NCBI RefSeq assembly: GCF_003010955.1
Contig: NZ_PGGO01000003.1
Span: 186,001-250,000 of the forward strand
Direction of reading: 5' to 3'
Source: Phyllobacterium brassicacearum
GTDB lineage: Bacteria > Pseudomonadota > Alphaproteobacteria > Rhizobiales > Rhizobiaceae
Length of the DNA stretch: 64,000 nucleotides
The position numbers and the translations under genes are program-made. The notes under the pieces were generated by a model. That model was not told where the DNA came from. It was given only the letters and a program-made list of their open reading frames with translations, and did not search any database. This document shows positions 44,079-55,583 of the stretch, piece by piece. How positions within the stretch are numbered: position 1 is the first letter of the stretch; each line of letters opens with the position of its first letter.

Positions 44079-45034
44079 CGGATCTCACTCCTTCTCTCGA
44101 GGATCGCGGTGGCAGCCTGCACGGCCATCGCCGGCGCCAGCAGAAATCCATGCCGGTATAGTCCGTTCACCGTTATCGTATTTCCTTGGGCAGTGACGCG
44201 CGGCAGGTTGTCGGGATAGGCGGGACGTATCCCGGTCCCCGTTTCAACAATCTCTGCCTCGCCGAAGGCCGGGTGCAGACTGTAGGCCGTATTGAGCAGC
44301 TCCATCATCGATCGCGCAGTGATCGGACCTGCCGCGTCGCTTTCGATCATGGTCGCGCCAACCATGAAGGTGTGGTCCTGGCGCGGCACGACGTAGACCG
44401 GGAAACGCGGGTGAATGAGCCGGATGGGCCGCGATAGCGAGACATCTGCCGTGCGCAGTATGAGCATTTCACCGCGCACCCCGCGCAAATTTTCGTTCGT
44501 AACGGAATAGCCGGTGCAATCGATGATATCGTCAAAACCACATTCTGCCGATTGCGACAAGTCCGTTTCAAACGAGACCCCAGCTGCCACCAGCTTCGCC
44601 ACCAGATTGATCAACACGTGCCTCGGGTCGAGATGTGCCTCCTCCGTGAAGAACAGGCCCTTGCGGAATCGTCCTACAAGATCAGGTTCGAGTGTGGCGA
44701 TGGCTGTTTCGTCCACCACTTCAAAATGGGATGTGCGCGATCCGAACCGATCGAGTTCCTTGATGTCGCGCGATGCAGCAAGAACCAGTGTACCCTTGCG
44801 CGAAACGGACCCGGGCAGCGCCGCTTCCCACCAATCTGCGGCGTTCTGGCCAAGGTCAACGACTGGCTGCTCGGCGCTTTCCCGTTCGCAATACGGCGCG
44901 AGCATGCCTCCAGCATACCAGGAAGCTCGCTTGCCTATCTGTGGGTCGACCACCGTGACCTGAACCCCGCGTGACCACAGTTCATGGGCAACAGAGAGGC
45001 CGGCAACGCCGGCGCCCCTTACCAGAACGTCCAT
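44075..45034 (-). CDS. thiO: Glycine oxidase ThiO
   Basis: 319 residues of the DAO family: FAD-binding VRGAGVAGLSVAHELWSRG at residues 5-23, and a late GTGIRPAYPDNLPRV. ThiO oxidises glycine to dehydroglycine for thiazole synthesis in aerobes, replacing ThiH. It is four bases after thiC and overlaps thiS, all under the upstream TPP riboswitch. It links loosely to glycine production by the window's sarcosine genes. Confidence 0.94.
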   Translation of the reverse strand: MDVLVRGAGVAGLSVAHELWSRGVQVTVVDPQIGKRASWYAGGMLAPYCERESAEQPVVDLGQNAADWWEAALPGSVSRKGTLVLAASRDIKELDRFGSRTSHFEVVDETAIATLEPDLVGRFRKGLFFTEEAHLDPRHVLINLVAKLVAAGVSFETDLSQSAECGFDDIIDCTGYSVTNENLRGVRGEMLILRTADVSLSRPIRLIHPRFPVYVVPRQDHTFMVGATMIESDAAGPITARSMMELLNTAYSLHPAFGEAEIVETGTGIRPAYPDNLPRVTAQGNTITVNGLYRHGFLLAPAMAVQAATAILERRSEIR

Positions 45035-45038
45035 GATG

Positions 45039-46958
<1,920 letters not shown>

Positions 46959-46967
46959 TCACGTAGA

Positions 46968-47072
46968 CTTTTGCACCGTCCCTACGCCAGTATGAACTGG
47001 ATCAGGTTCAACGGGTCACTGCGCTGCAAAAGCCAGCAGTATCTCAGCCCCTTGTCGGGACCCCCCTGGTGA
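46968..47072 (-). promoter_or_regulatory. TPP riboswitch (THI element)
   Basis: On the minus strand the sequence carries the conserved blocks GGGG...CTGAGA (near 47047-47065), then ACCC-x-TTGAACCTGATC-x-G (about 46995-47025) and the closing CGTAGGGA (near 46975-46985). This order and wording is characteristic of the thiamine pyrophosphate aptamer. It sits about 110 bases before thiC and would repress thiCOSG when TPP is plentiful. Confidence 0.95.
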
Positions 47073-47125
47073 ATAGCCTAGACTGAACCGCACCCGGTCC
47101 CATTGTCAAGCGGGTGAATTTCTAG

Positions 47126-47692
47126 CTACGCGCGAAGCTGTTTCAACGCGCCGGCCCATTTGGTGAGCTCGCTGAGCATGTTCGTTGCGTTTGTCATGAT
47201 GGCATCATTCGGCTGGAACACGCCTTCATCATTGATGAATTGCTGGTAGGAGTGCACCGGCACGCCCTCCGGGATTGGAACCATGCGCAATCCGGCCATT
47301 AATCCCTTGACGGATTCCACCGAACGCAATCCGCCGGACACGCCGCCATAGCTGACCAAGCCGGCGGGCTTGTAGTGCCATTCCTGCCACAGATAGATCA
47401 TGGCATTGGTCAGTGCTGGCGGGGCGAAGTAATCATATTCCGGCGTGACGAAAACATAGGCATCCGCCGAATCGACAATCTCGCTCCATTTCCTGGTATG
47501 GGCATGCTCGTATTTCTTCATGCGCGGATGGTTCGGTTCATCGAAGATCGGCAGGTTGCGATCAGCAAGATCGATCAGAACCGGTTCAAAACGGCCATCC
47601 TGTTTGGCAAATTCATTGAACCATTTGGCAACCGCCGGCCCGCCGCGTCCAGGTCGCGTGCTGGCAATGATGATATTGAGCCTGAGTACCAT
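47126..47692 (-). CDS. NADPH-dependent FMN reductase
   Basis: 188 residues of the flavodoxin-like FMN reductase family: LNIIIASTRPGRGGPAVAKWF at the N-terminus (phosphate loop) and VTPEYDYFAPPALTNAMIYL in the middle, where the flavin ring binds. It reduces FMN or quinones with NAD(P)H in the cytoplasm. ATG 47692 is chosen because GGAG lies 8 bases upstream; ATG 47698 is the near alternative. A much longer frame upstream has no ribosome site or similarity. Confidence 0.87.
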   Translation of the reverse strand: MVLRLNIIIASTRPGRGGPAVAKWFNEFAKQDGRFEPVLIDLADRNLPIFDEPNHPRMKKYEHAHTRKWSEIVDSADAYVFVTPEYDYFAPPALTNAMIYLWQEWHYKPAGLVSYGGVSGGLRSVESVKGLMAGLRMVPIPEGVPVHSYQQFINDEGVFQPNDAIMTNATNMLSELTKWAGALKQLRA

Positions 47693-48009
47693 TGGCATGT
47701 CTCCATAAGCATGAGTCGTGTTGCCTATGAATAGGAAGGCTATCCCGCACTGCACAAGAAGGCACTTTTTTGATACCGGCCACATCCGGTGTCGGCTGAC
47801 GAAATGAGACCATCGAGACCTTTTGAGGATTCGGCCCGATGAGGCCGCTGGTGTGGTTTCGAGATCCGGAGCGCCGTGGACTTTCTGGTCAGTGAGCACC
47901 GGAAGCGCAGATGGCCATTATCGAAAAGGTCTCTAAAAACGAAACCCGCTCCGGCCGTGGCCGCGCGGGTTCTGTCGCGTTTACAATGACCGAACGGGCC
48001 GGTCAGAGA
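47693..48009. other. Intergenic region between rpsU and FMN reductase gene
   Basis: About 317 bases on the minus side of rpsU. It holds the rpsU terminator (47943-47971) and the promoter of the FMN reductase gene. An open frame across part of it continues the reductase upstream but shows no family similarity. Confidence 0.6.
47933..47971 (-). terminator. Terminator after rpsU
   Basis: Stem AACCCGC / GCGGGTT (47943-47949 with 47965-47971) enclosing a second GGCC/GGCC stem; on the minus strand the tail is TCGTTTTT. It starts 39 bases after the rpsU stop. Confidence 0.82.
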
Positions 48010-48285
48010 TTATCGGTTGTTGAAATCACCGCCGCCATTGCCGTTCGGACGAGGCGTGCGTTCCTTTTTCTTCGGACCAGGCAAAAGACCTTCGCGCTGT
48101 GCCTGCTTGCGGGCAGCCTTGCGGGCACGGCTCACGGCCTCAGCTTTTTCACGTACACGGCGCTCGGATGGCTTTTCAAATGCCTGGCGCGCCTTCATTT
48201 CGCGGAAGAGTCCCTCCCGCTGCATCTTCTTCTTCAGGACCCGCAGGGCCTGCTCAACATTGTTGTCACGGACGAGAACTTGCAA
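48010..48285 (-). CDS. rpsU: 30S ribosomal protein S21
   Basis: 91 residues starting [20 protein letters not shown] (first codon read as Met), followed by a long basic helix and a Gly/Asn-rich end. S21 sits in the small subunit near the anti-Shine-Dalgarno region. The start codon is TTG at 48285, set by AAGGAAAA upstream and by family alignment: no ATG fits. Rhizobial S21 proteins have this longer C-terminus. Confidence 0.94.
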   Translation of the reverse strand: MQVLVRDNNVEQALRVLKKKMQREGLFREMKARQAFEKPSERRVREKAEAVSRARKAARKQAQREGLLPGPKKKERTPRPNGNGGGDFNNR

Positions 48286-48535
48286 TCGTTTTCCTTACCC
48301 ATGCTTGCCTCGCCTTGCGAAATCACGATTGATCACAATCAGACAAGCGTTTGAAGAATTGCCCCTGCGGCAATCCGGAGAAGCGCGGACTTTATTCATT
48401 TCCGCGCCAAAAATCCAGTGTACCCGGGCGATTTACTCGGGCTTTCCTGCTGTCAGGCCGGTTATTTGCATTCCCGACCTGACATATTCGACGTTTGATG
48501 CGCAAGAACCGCTCGTTGGTCCTGCGCAGAGAGAA

Positions 48536-48880
48536 TCACAGCGCTGCCGTAATGATGATCTCAACCTTGTACTCCGGCGTTGCGAGCTTGGCCTCGCCGG
48601 TTGCACGCGCCGGTGTGTTAACCGGATCGACCCATGCGTCCCAGACGGCATTCATCTCGCCAAAGTCCTTCATATCGTCGAGCCAGATGATGGCCTGCAA
48701 CAACTTGGACTTGTCGGTGCCGGCTTCCTTCAGCAAGCGATCGACGGCCACCAGGACATCCTTGGTCTGCTCCGTAACGCTCTTGCCTGGACCGCCGACC
48801 TGACCGGCGAGATAGACAGTGTTGCCATGGATAACCGCCTGGCTCATGCGCGGACCAACTTCAATGCGACGAATGCTCAT
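48536..48880 (-). CDS. RidA-family protein
   Basis: 114 residues of the YjgF/YER057c/UK114 family (GNTVYLAGQVGGPG at about 19-32 and NTPARATGEAKLATPEYKVEI near the C-terminus with the conserved Arg). RidA-type enzymes deaminate reactive enamine/imine intermediates made by PLP enzymes; some subgroups differ. An AGGAGA ribosome site precedes the ATG. Transcribed downstream of tRNA-Lys and its terminator. Confidence 0.9.
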   Translation of the reverse strand: MSIRRIEVGPRMSQAVIHGNTVYLAGQVGGPGKSVTEQTKDVLVAVDRLLKEAGTDKSKLLQAIIWLDDMKDFGEMNAVWDAWVDPVNTPARATGEAKLATPEYKVEIIITAAL

Positions 48881-48933
48881 GGAAAATCTCCTCTAGCGAT
48901 TGCGGTCAGGTTGGCACCTGCCTTGCATGCATG

Positions 48934-48959
48934 AAAAAAGGGCCATACGGCCCTTTTTT
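48934..48959. terminator. Two-way terminator after tRNA-Lys
   Basis: Stem AAAAAAGGGCC / GGCCCTTTTTT with an ATAC loop; T-runs leave on either strand. It lies 9 bases beyond the tRNA 3' end on the minus strand. Confidence 0.88.
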
Positions 48960-48967
48960 CAAAAGAA

Positions 48968-49043
<76 letters not shown>

Positions 49044-49146
49044 GTCAGCCGCTTTGACGACCGAAAGTGAGGGCTCTATAACGGGGCAACTCTTGCCTGT
49101 CCAGCCCTTCTTGAAAACTTTATGACGGCTGCGCACAACTGTGGCC

Positions 49147-50070
49147 TTAGACAAATAGCTGACCCTCGGCAATCTTGATCGCCGCCCCGCCGATACGTCC
49201 GCCTGTCAGCTTCTGGTCAACGATATCAAGTTCCAGACGTAGGCTAGATGGCCTCCCCATCTCATGTCCCTGCTCGATGACGAGCCGCACCACACCGTCA
49301 AGCGGTTCGTCGAAGGCATGAATAGCGCCGGCAAAAGCAGCCGTGGCAGATCCCGTTGCCGGATCTTCATATGTCCCGTCATCGTTGACAAACATGCGCG
49401 AATGAAAGTGGCTGTCATGCAGGATCGTTTCGCGGCAATAGCAATAGACCGGCAGCTGGCGATGGCCGATTGTCGGGGCCACATCCTTCATCGCAATCTG
49501 GTTGATTCTGATACGTCCTGCCGCCTCGAGTCCATGGATCGGCACCAAGAGATATGGCACTCCCGCGTCCCATATGCTTGGAACATGGTTCTCAAAGCCG
49601 ATCTCCCTCGGCTCGAGACGCAATGCGTTGGCGATGGCGATCTTGTCGTATTTGTAAGGAATGGTTTTGGGCAGGCGCGGAAGATCGAATTCGGCAAAAG
49701 CACCGTCTGCACTCAGCTTTACGCCGCAGCGCACCGGCCCAACCTGCTCTTCCAGAATGAACAAGGCATCCTGATCATCTTCGACGGCGCCGAAGCGGCG
49801 TTGTGCAAGCGCAACCGCTGTTCCGACCGTCGGATGGCCAGCAAACGGCATTTCATAGTCGGGCGTGAAAATACGTGCCCAAGCCGTATGTGCCGGGTTT
49901 TTCGCAGGCAGCACGAAAACCGTTTCGGACAGGTTGAACTCCCGGGCAATCCGCTGCATGGCCAGATCATCGAGACCCACTGCATCATGCACGATAGCCA
50001 AAGGATTTCCGGTCAGCACCTTGTCGGTGAAGACGTCATAGACCTCATAGTTGCGACCGCGCATCTGCAT
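49147..50070 (-). CDS. PhzF-family isomerase/epimerase-like protein
   Basis: 307 residues of the PhzF/diaminopimelate-epimerase-fold family: [20 protein letters not shown] at the N-terminus, the catalytic Glu in FNLSETVFV near residue 48, [10 protein letters not shown] and [13 protein letters not shown]. Most members outside phenazine clusters have unknown substrates; no phenazine genes are near. Start ATG 50070 or 50064. Cytoplasmic. Confidence 0.9.
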   Translation of the reverse strand: MQMRGRNYEVYDVFTDKVLTGNPLAIVHDAVGLDDLAMQRIAREFNLSETVFVLPAKNPAHTAWARIFTPDYEMPFAGHPTVGTAVALAQRRFGAVEDDQDALFILEEQVGPVRCGVKLSADGAFAEFDLPRLPKTIPYKYDKIAIANALRLEPREIGFENHVPSIWDAGVPYLLVPIHGLEAAGRIRINQIAMKDVAPTIGHRQLPVYCYCRETILHDSHFHSRMFVNDDGTYEDPATGSATAAFAGAIHAFDEPLDGVVRLVIEQGHEMGRPSSLRLELDIVDQKLTGGRIGGAAIKIAEGQLFV

Positions 50071-50144
50071 TGCTCCCCAGTTGGCGTCGGGAGAAAATAG
50101 AACAAGGCATCATACGTGCAAGACAAACCTTGTGACGGTGACAT

Positions 50145-50858
50145 TCAGCCCTGCGTAAAATGCCAGTCGGCAAATGTCCGGAACGTATCAGGCGTCGTCT
50201 CGCCCATTTCTCCTGCAGCGGAAATCGCCGTGACATCATCAAGCTCGGAATCCGCCTCGGCAACAATATGGCTCCGGATGCGCTCAATCAATTCATTCGC
50301 AGGAACATCAAAATAGTGCCGCCGAAACAGCGCAATGCTGCGGCTGGCAGTGACAAGATGAATATATTCGTCCCGCGTACGCGCTTCCGACAGCCTGACG
50401 CCGGTTTCCTCCTCGACTTCACGCAGCATATTACCATCAATATCGACGTATTCATCCACAACATCGTTCTCGTCATACGAACCGGCCGGAAAGTAGATGC
50501 GCCCTGCTGCTGCCGTAGAAGCCGCCATGCGGCCCGCAATGAGTTTGTTGTCGTTCGACACGATCACGCCGACACCAAAGATGTGCCACGGTTTGTTGCC
50601 GGTCGCATTGGCCTTCCAGTGCATCATCGTGGCAAAGCGGGTCCGGTGATATCTTGCCTCGAACGCTTGATTTATCACATCGGCCTGCTCGGCCATGAAG
50701 AACGGCCCGTTGAACAGCGCGGGATTGACACTTGTCTCGTCGGCCCAACGCATAGCAATATCGGCAGTGTTTTGCAGCTCGTAGCGAAGTGGAGCGCTGT
50801 CAATCCGCACAACCGCGCTCGTTAGCGAGACCACCGTTTTCTCAGCAATATTCTGCAT
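50145..50858 (-). CDS. NUDIX-hydrolase-like protein
   Basis: 237 residues. A Nudix-like segment is visible (PAGSYDENDVVDEYV then MLREVEEETGVRLSEA), with the REVEEETG core intact but a spacing slightly longer than the canonical 23-residue Nudix box. Most similar rhizobial proteins are annotated only as NUDIX hydrolases; substrate unknown. It begins four bases after the nuclease-family gene on the same strand, so the two are co-transcribed. Confidence 0.82.
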   Translation of the reverse strand: MQNIAEKTVVSLTSAVVRIDSAPLRYELQNTADIAMRWADETSVNPALFNGPFFMAEQADVINQAFEARYHRTRFATMMHWKANATGNKPWHIFGVGVIVSNDNKLIAGRMAASTAAAGRIYFPAGSYDENDVVDEYVDIDGNMLREVEEETGVRLSEARTRDEYIHLVTASRSIALFRRHYFDVPANELIERIRSHIVAEADSELDDVTAISAAGEMGETTPDTFRTFADWHFTQG

Positions 50859-50861
50859 CGC

Positions 50862-51977
50862 TTATACCATGTTCAACGTAACAGTGACCGGGCAATGATC
50901 ACTCGCCTTGGGGCGATCCCAGCCAGTCCGCGGGAAGAGTTCTACCTCTTGCTTGGGCGGAAATATGGTCCGGTGCGGCTGACCGCGGCGGATAATATCC
51001 GGTATCGCATCGGCGTTGCTCCGCGCCAATGCCGGCGACGCCAATATATAGTCAAGCTGGCAGAGGTGCCTCTCCTCGGGCCCGCGCGTATGATACAGCG
51101 TCCAGCGGTCCATGACCGGCCGCCGCTCCACCAGGTTCTCGCAAAAACCATCTTTCAGCAGGATGTCGAGGCAGCTCAATGGCTCGCTGACCGGTTCGAA
51201 TGTAAATCCGGCAAGGGAATCGCCGCCAATGATGATCCTTTCGCGGTAGTCATTGAAGTCACCGCAGACCACCCAGCGCTTGTCCGCCGAGCCACCGCTC
51301 TGAGCAAATTTGTCCTCGATGATCCGCCGGACCGCCTTTGCTTCCGCCATCCGGACAGGCATCGTCGAAGCACGTCCATCCAGGCCGTTGCGCGGCGAAC
51401 CCATTGACTTGAAATGACTGACAAACAGCGTTAGAGGCTTCCCTCCGATCCGCACGTCGATCTCTAGGCAATCGCGCTTGAACACGCGCTCATGCGGCTC
51501 GATGCCGAGCAGTGCAAGCTCAGGATCATAAATGCCAAAATCGGTATAGGTGACATGGGCATGGCTGGTCATCTGGACGAATTCGATCGGCTCGCCATAC
51601 CGCGTCTGGTCCCGCATCAGCACCGCCACATCGATGCCGCGGCTATCGTTCCCCTCGACCATGTATTTGTGCCGGTAGCCCTCCCCGACCATCTTGAACA
51701 GATAGCCGAACTCGAAGGCGTTGAGTGCGCCGATATTATCGACCTCCTGCAGACAGAGGATATCCGCGTGGGTCTCGGCAATAGCCAGGGCTGTCAGCTG
51801 GCGTGTATCATCGGCATGGGCGATTGTCCGTGCCTGCTCCAGCTGCCGGTATTGCTGCTCGTCCACGATCTGGAAGAGCTGCAATGTCCGGTCCTTGTTG
51901 AGATTGTTCCTGAATCCTGAGAAGTCGAAACGGTTCATCAGATTTTCGACGTTGAAGGTAGCGATACGAACGGACAT
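50862..51977 (-). CDS. Endonuclease/exonuclease/phosphatase-family protein
   Basis: 371 residues of the DNase I-like metal-dependent family: ATFNVENLMNRFDF at the N-terminus, LCLQEVDN (metal Glu), SHFKSMGS, VCGDFNDYR and a C-terminal SDHCPVTV with the catalytic His. Acts on nucleic acids or phospho-esters; specificity unknown. ATG 51977 is the family-like start; an upstream in-frame ATG adds 12 odd residues. It heads a two-gene unit with the NUDIX gene. Confidence 0.88.
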   Translation of the reverse strand: MSVRIATFNVENLMNRFDFSGFRNNLNKDRTLQLFQIVDEQQYRQLEQARTIAHADDTRQLTALAIAETHADILCLQEVDNIGALNAFEFGYLFKMVGEGYRHKYMVEGNDSRGIDVAVLMRDQTRYGEPIEFVQMTSHAHVTYTDFGIYDPELALLGIEPHERVFKRDCLEIDVRIGGKPLTLFVSHFKSMGSPRNGLDGRASTMPVRMAEAKAVRRIIEDKFAQSGGSADKRWVVCGDFNDYRERIIIGGDSLAGFTFEPVSEPLSCLDILLKDGFCENLVERRPVMDRWTLYHTRGPEERHLCQLDYILASPALARSNADAIPDIIRRGQPHRTIFPPKQEVELFPRTGWDRPKASDHCPVTVTLNMV

Positions 51978-52119
51978 GCGGAACTCGAGGTTGAAACTTT
52001 TTTCCGGAAGCAACGTGGCTCCGCCATGGACCCTAGCCTCATTGGTGGCCTGCTACCAGTGGCGAACAGCTGAACAAACTCTTATATGCATTGGGTGACA
52101 TATTGTGGTGGGACAACCA

Positions 52120-52473
52120 ATGAAAGCCTTGAAAATCATTATCGCAACCCTCGGCCTTCTGGTGACAACGCAACTCGCGGGCGTCTCGGCCCAGGAAATC
52201 CAGATGTACCGTCCGGCGCCGCGCGGTCTGGACGCCATCCCGATCAAACCCCTCATTCTCCGCAATAACTCGCCGGCCAATCCTGCTTCACCCGATTGCA
52301 CCGGTACATCCCGCTGTAAAGACTTCCGCGTTCGCAGGCCCATCGGTCCGTCGGGACTTCCGCAGACAGGACGCACGCAGACAGAACGCTGTCAGGCGCG
52401 TTATCAATCATACCGCGCCTTCGACAATACATACCAGCCCTTGAACGGCCCGCGTCGCCGCTGCCTCCTGTAG
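52120..52473 (+). CDS. BA14K-like secreted protein
   Basis: 117 residues with a signal peptide (MKALKIIIATLGLLVTTQLAGVSA, positions 1-24) and a C-terminal segment CQARYQSYRAFDNTYQPLNG-PRRRC that matches the BA14K pattern (C..RYRSYD...TY....G.R..C). The middle is proline-rich. BA14K was described as an immunoreactive, lectin-like Brucella protein; the present role is unknown. ATG 52120 is set by the signal peptide. A GTG 15 bases earlier is less likely. Confidence 0.72.
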   Translation: MKALKIIIATLGLLVTTQLAGVSAQEIQMYRPAPRGLDAIPIKPLILRNNSPANPASPDCTGTSRCKDFRVRRPIGPSGLPQTGRTQTERCQARYQSYRAFDNTYQPLNGPRRRCLL

Positions 52474-52487
52474 CGGGTTGCAAAATC

Positions 52488-53165
52488 TCAAGACATTGCA
52501 ATTCGTCCGTCTACCAGATGGATTTGCCGATCCATGCGCGCGGCCAAATCGACGTCGTGTGTAACGGCGACAACGGTTTTGCCGTGTTCGCGAACAAGCG
52601 TTTCGAGGATATGAAAGACCTGCTCGGAGTTCTTGGTGTCGAGACTGCCGGTTGGCTCGTCGGCGAGCACGATTGGCGGATCGTTGGCAAGGGATCGCGC
52701 CACCGCAACACGCTGCCGCTGACCGCCGGACAATTGGTCTGGCCGCTTATCGAGATGACCTTCCAGGCCCAGCGATACCAGCAATGCCGTAGCGCGATCA
52801 TGCATCTGCGTCCGGGACAATTTCCCGAGTTTTCGCATCGGTATCTCGACATTCTCGCGCGCCGTGAACTCGGGCAGGAGAAAGTGAAACTGGAAGACGA
52901 AGCCGAGCATGGCGAGGCGCGTCCGGGCGCGTTCCGTTTCGCCCATTGGCCCCGTATCTTTTCCATCAATTGTCAAAGTGCCAGTTGTTGGATGATCGAG
53001 GAGACCGAGCAAATAGAGTAGTGAGGATTTGCCCGAACCTGAGGGGCCCGTGACGGCAACGAACTCCTTCTCCTTGATCGACAAAGACACGTCCTTGACC
53101 AGTGTTACCGGTACGGTCTCTGGAAGAATCCGCGTGAGATTTTCAGCCTGTATCAGCACAGTCAT
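52488..53165 (-). CDS. ABC transporter ATP-binding protein (LolD/MacB type)
   Basis: 225 residues with Walker A GPSGSGKSS (about 41-49), signature LSGGQRQRVAVARSL (about 145-159), and Walker B IVLADEPTGSLD. It matches the LolD/MacB/FtsE subgroup that drives FtsX-fold permeases. Its start overlaps the permease end (ATGA). Last gene of the efflux operon. Confidence 0.94.
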   Translation of the reverse strand: MTVLIQAENLTRILPETVPVTLVKDVSLSIKEKEFVAVTGPSGSGKSSLLYLLGLLDHPTTGTLTIDGKDTGPMGETERARTRLAMLGFVFQFHFLLPEFTARENVEIPMRKLGKLSRTQMHDRATALLVSLGLEGHLDKRPDQLSGGQRQRVAVARSLANDPPIVLADEPTGSLDTKNSEQVFHILETLVREHGKTVVAVTHDVDLAARMDRQIHLVDGRIAMS

Positions 53166-54403
53166 GTCGCCCCCCGGATAATATCGACGGGATTGAGCTT
53201 CGCCGCGCGGCGGGCCGGCAGATAACCCGCAACTGCGGCCGAAGCGAGAGCGAATGCCGCGGCGAGGAGATAGTGAAGGAAACTCCAGGCAATCGGCAGC
53301 CTGGTCATTTCCTGTCCCGTGGCGGCCAGCTCAAAACGCACCTGTGCCAGCGCATAGACAAGCAGAAATCCCAGAACCCACCCGGCGGCGGACCCGGCAG
53401 TGCCGATAGCGACACCCTCAAGAAGAAACAGCCTCCGCATATCATGCTCCCGAAATCCCAAGGATTTCAGAATTGCGATATCACGCGCCTTTTCATGGGT
53501 GATCGTGGAAATGATGTTGAAAATGCCAAAACCGGCGACGAGCATAATGGCAGCAACCACGGTGTACATGATGATATTGCGCACGACGAGCGCCTCGAGG
53601 ATTGCCTCGTTGGCTTCCTGCCAGGCGACAGCCTTGTATCCCAGCTCGGCTTCCGCGCGGTGCGCAACCGTTGGGGCGGCATTCGGATCGTTCAGCTTGA
53701 TCCGGATTTCATTGATGGCATTTGCCCGCTCGCTCAGGACCTGCGCGTTCTTCAGAAGAACATAGGCCTCACCTTCGTCACGCGCCGTGGTGCCGGTATG
53801 AAACAGCCCGACAATCTTGAAATTGCGGGATAATCCGATCGATGACACCGCCGTGATTGTATCACCAAGCCCTGCTCCGAGCCGCGCCGCCATGGTGTCG
53901 CCGATCAGGACATTGTTTCCGCCGGCTTTAAGACTAGCAAAACTACCCTCCCTGAAATCATCGACGATAGGCGAGACGCCCTGTTCGATTTCCGGATCGA
54001 CACCAATGATCGTGGCCCCGACGTCACGGCTTGAATAACGAATGATGCCTTGTGTCTTGAGGCTTTGCGCCAGGCGCCCGGGGACCCATCCATTCAGCCA
54101 CGTCAGCGCGGCTGTTGGATTGATGATACCCCGGCGATCCTCCCGAGGACGGAGCCCCGAGATAACAGCCGTATCGAACACCTCTTCCGCCGGTTGGCGT
54201 GGCGGCGTCCGATGCTCATCGGTTATCTGCACATGCGGCATGGTGTTGATGAGCTGCTCGACAAAATCGTCCTGACCGCCTTGCATCAGCGCCGCCATGG
54301 CGACGGAAAAGCCGACGCCCACAGCAACGCCAATGATTGCAACGAGGGTTTGCCGGCCACGGCCGGCAATGTGCGTGATAGCGAGATCAAGAATGAGCCG
54401 CAC
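53162..54403 (-). CDS. ABC transporter permease, FtsX/MacB family
   Basis: 413 residues: one N-terminal membrane segment (TLVAIIGVAVGVGFSVAMAALM), a large periplasmic domain, and three C-terminal membrane segments with AILKSLGFREHDMRRLFLLEG between them, as in FtsX/MacB permeases. The GTG at 54403 is chosen because AAGGAG lies 8 bases upstream, overlapping the adaptor gene's stop. It acts with the ATPase and the periplasmic adaptor. Confidence 0.9.
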   Translation of the reverse strand: MRLILDLAITHIAGRGRQTLVAIIGVAVGVGFSVAMAALMQGGQDDFVEQLINTMPHVQITDEHRTPPRQPAEEVFDTAVISGLRPREDRRGIINPTAALTWLNGWVPGRLAQSLKTQGIIRYSSRDVGATIIGVDPEIEQGVSPIVDDFREGSFASLKAGGNNVLIGDTMAARLGAGLGDTITAVSSIGLSRNFKIVGLFHTGTTARDEGEAYVLLKNAQVLSERANAINEIRIKLNDPNAAPTVAHRAEAELGYKAVAWQEANEAILEALVVRNIIMYTVVAAIMLVAGFGIFNIISTITHEKARDIAILKSLGFREHDMRRLFLLEGVAIGTAGSAAGWVLGFLLVYALAQVRFELAATGQEMTRLPIAWSFLHYLLAAAFALASAAVAGYLPARRAAKLNPVDIIRGAT

Positions 54404-54407
54404 GTCC

Positions 54408-55409
54408 TCACTCCTTCGCAAATGTCACGCGAGCACCCTCGGCAACATCTTCCGGATATGGCGAGATGATGCGCGCATCGGCGGCGAGGCCCGACTGGAC
54501 CTCGACATCCTTGGTCCCCCGAATCCCGGTCACGATCTCATGGCGTGAGGCCCGGCCGTCCTCGACCGTAAAAATTGCATTGCCGCGCAGCGCGAGCGAA
54601 GGGACCGTGAGCGCATTCTCCGCGACACGAATGACAATATTGACGTCAGTGGACATGCCGATCATCAATGGCGTGTCGTCGGGCAATTTGAAACGAACCC
54701 GATACGTCTTGGTGACTGGATCGCCTTTGGGCGTGATACTGTCGACGGTCGCCTCAAGGTTCTGGTTCGGGAATGCGTCGGAGCGCAGCAGTGCCCGCTG
54801 GCCAACTTTGACGCGTGGAATATCCTCCTCGTTGACGTCGGCGACCACAATGAGCGGCGACGGCTGACCGACCCAGAACAATATGGTTCCGGGTTCGGCG
54901 ATCTCGCCGACCTCGCCATCATGGCGAAGCACGGTGCCCGTTGCCGGAGCCCTCAAAGCGTAGCTCTCGAGCTTCGCTTTCTGGCCGGCGACCAGCGCTT
55001 CAAGCTGGGCGACTTCGCTGCTTGCCCGGTCGACGGACTGTTGGCTCGTAGCGTTCCGTTCTACGAGGACGGATAGACGCTGATGATCGTCCCGAGCAAG
55101 ACGCAAGCGCGCTTCGAGTTCAACAAGGGCTGCCTGCGCCTCGCTGGTGTCGAGACGGGCCAGCACTGCACCCTGCTCGACTGGCTTACCCTCACAATCA
55201 CATTGTTCGACAATACGTTCGCGGACCAATGCGGTCACTTTTGCCCAGGTGCGCGGCTCAACGACACCATTCGCGTAGACGACTTCCGCCACGCTTCCAC
55301 GCTTCGGCATCACCACAGTAACTGTTTGCGGCCGCTGGGTGTACCAGATGCCCAGGGCGCCCATCGCCAGGACTACGGCAACGGCGACAGTCAACCGCGA
55401 TAATCGCAT
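54408..55409 (-). CDS. HlyD/RND-type periplasmic adaptor protein
   Basis: 333 residues: N-terminal membrane anchor (LTVAVAVVLAMGALGIWY), lipoyl-like half (VYANGVVEPRTWAKV), a coiled-coil hairpin (about 95-150), then the second lipoyl half (LRAPATGTVL) and beta-barrel domain. It links an inner-membrane ABC pump to the periplasm or outer membrane. First gene of an operon with the FtsX-type permease and the ATPase. The promoter overlaps the palindrome at 55466-55486 shared with tetR. No outer-membrane TolC gene is here. Confidence 0.9.
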   Translation of the reverse strand: MRLSRLTVAVAVVLAMGALGIWYTQRPQTVTVVMPKRGSVAEVVYANGVVEPRTWAKVTALVRERIVEQCDCEGKPVEQGAVLARLDTSEAQAALVELEARLRLARDDHQRLSVLVERNATSQQSVDRASSEVAQLEALVAGQKAKLESYALRAPATGTVLRHDGEVGEIAEPGTILFWVGQPSPLIVVADVNEEDIPRVKVGQRALLRSDAFPNQNLEATVDSITPKGDPVTKTYRVRFKLPDDTPLMIGMSTDVNIVIRVAENALTVPSLALRGNAIFTVEDGRASRHEIVTGIRGTKDVEVQSGLAADARIISPYPEDVAEGARVTFAKE

Positions 55410-55465
55410 GATTATTTCTCTCCGGCACGAACGATATCAAGATTCAAACGAGGCGGACCATAGCA

Positions 55466-55486
55466 ATAGACCGACCGTCGGTCTAT
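55466..55486. promoter_or_regulatory. Probable TetR operator between tetR and efflux operon
   Basis: A perfect 10-base inverted repeat ATAGACCGAC-C-GTCGGTCTAT (one central base) lies 57 bases upstream of the adaptor gene start and 98 bases upstream of the tetR GTG start. Size and symmetry suit a TetR dimer site. The regulator probably represses both directions. Confidence 0.8.
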
Positions 55487-55583
55487 ATCAAAGTTAGAAA
55501 GATTTGTTGGGCGATGCGATCGTGTTTCCGTTATTCGTTTGTGAAGATAGAGTTTTCGAATCAAATCCGTAGGGAGACTGTTT

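Noticed and set aside
48286-48535. Possible extra gene between rpsU and ridA
   Set aside because: The frames crossing it are shadows of neighbouring genes and none has a ribosome site.
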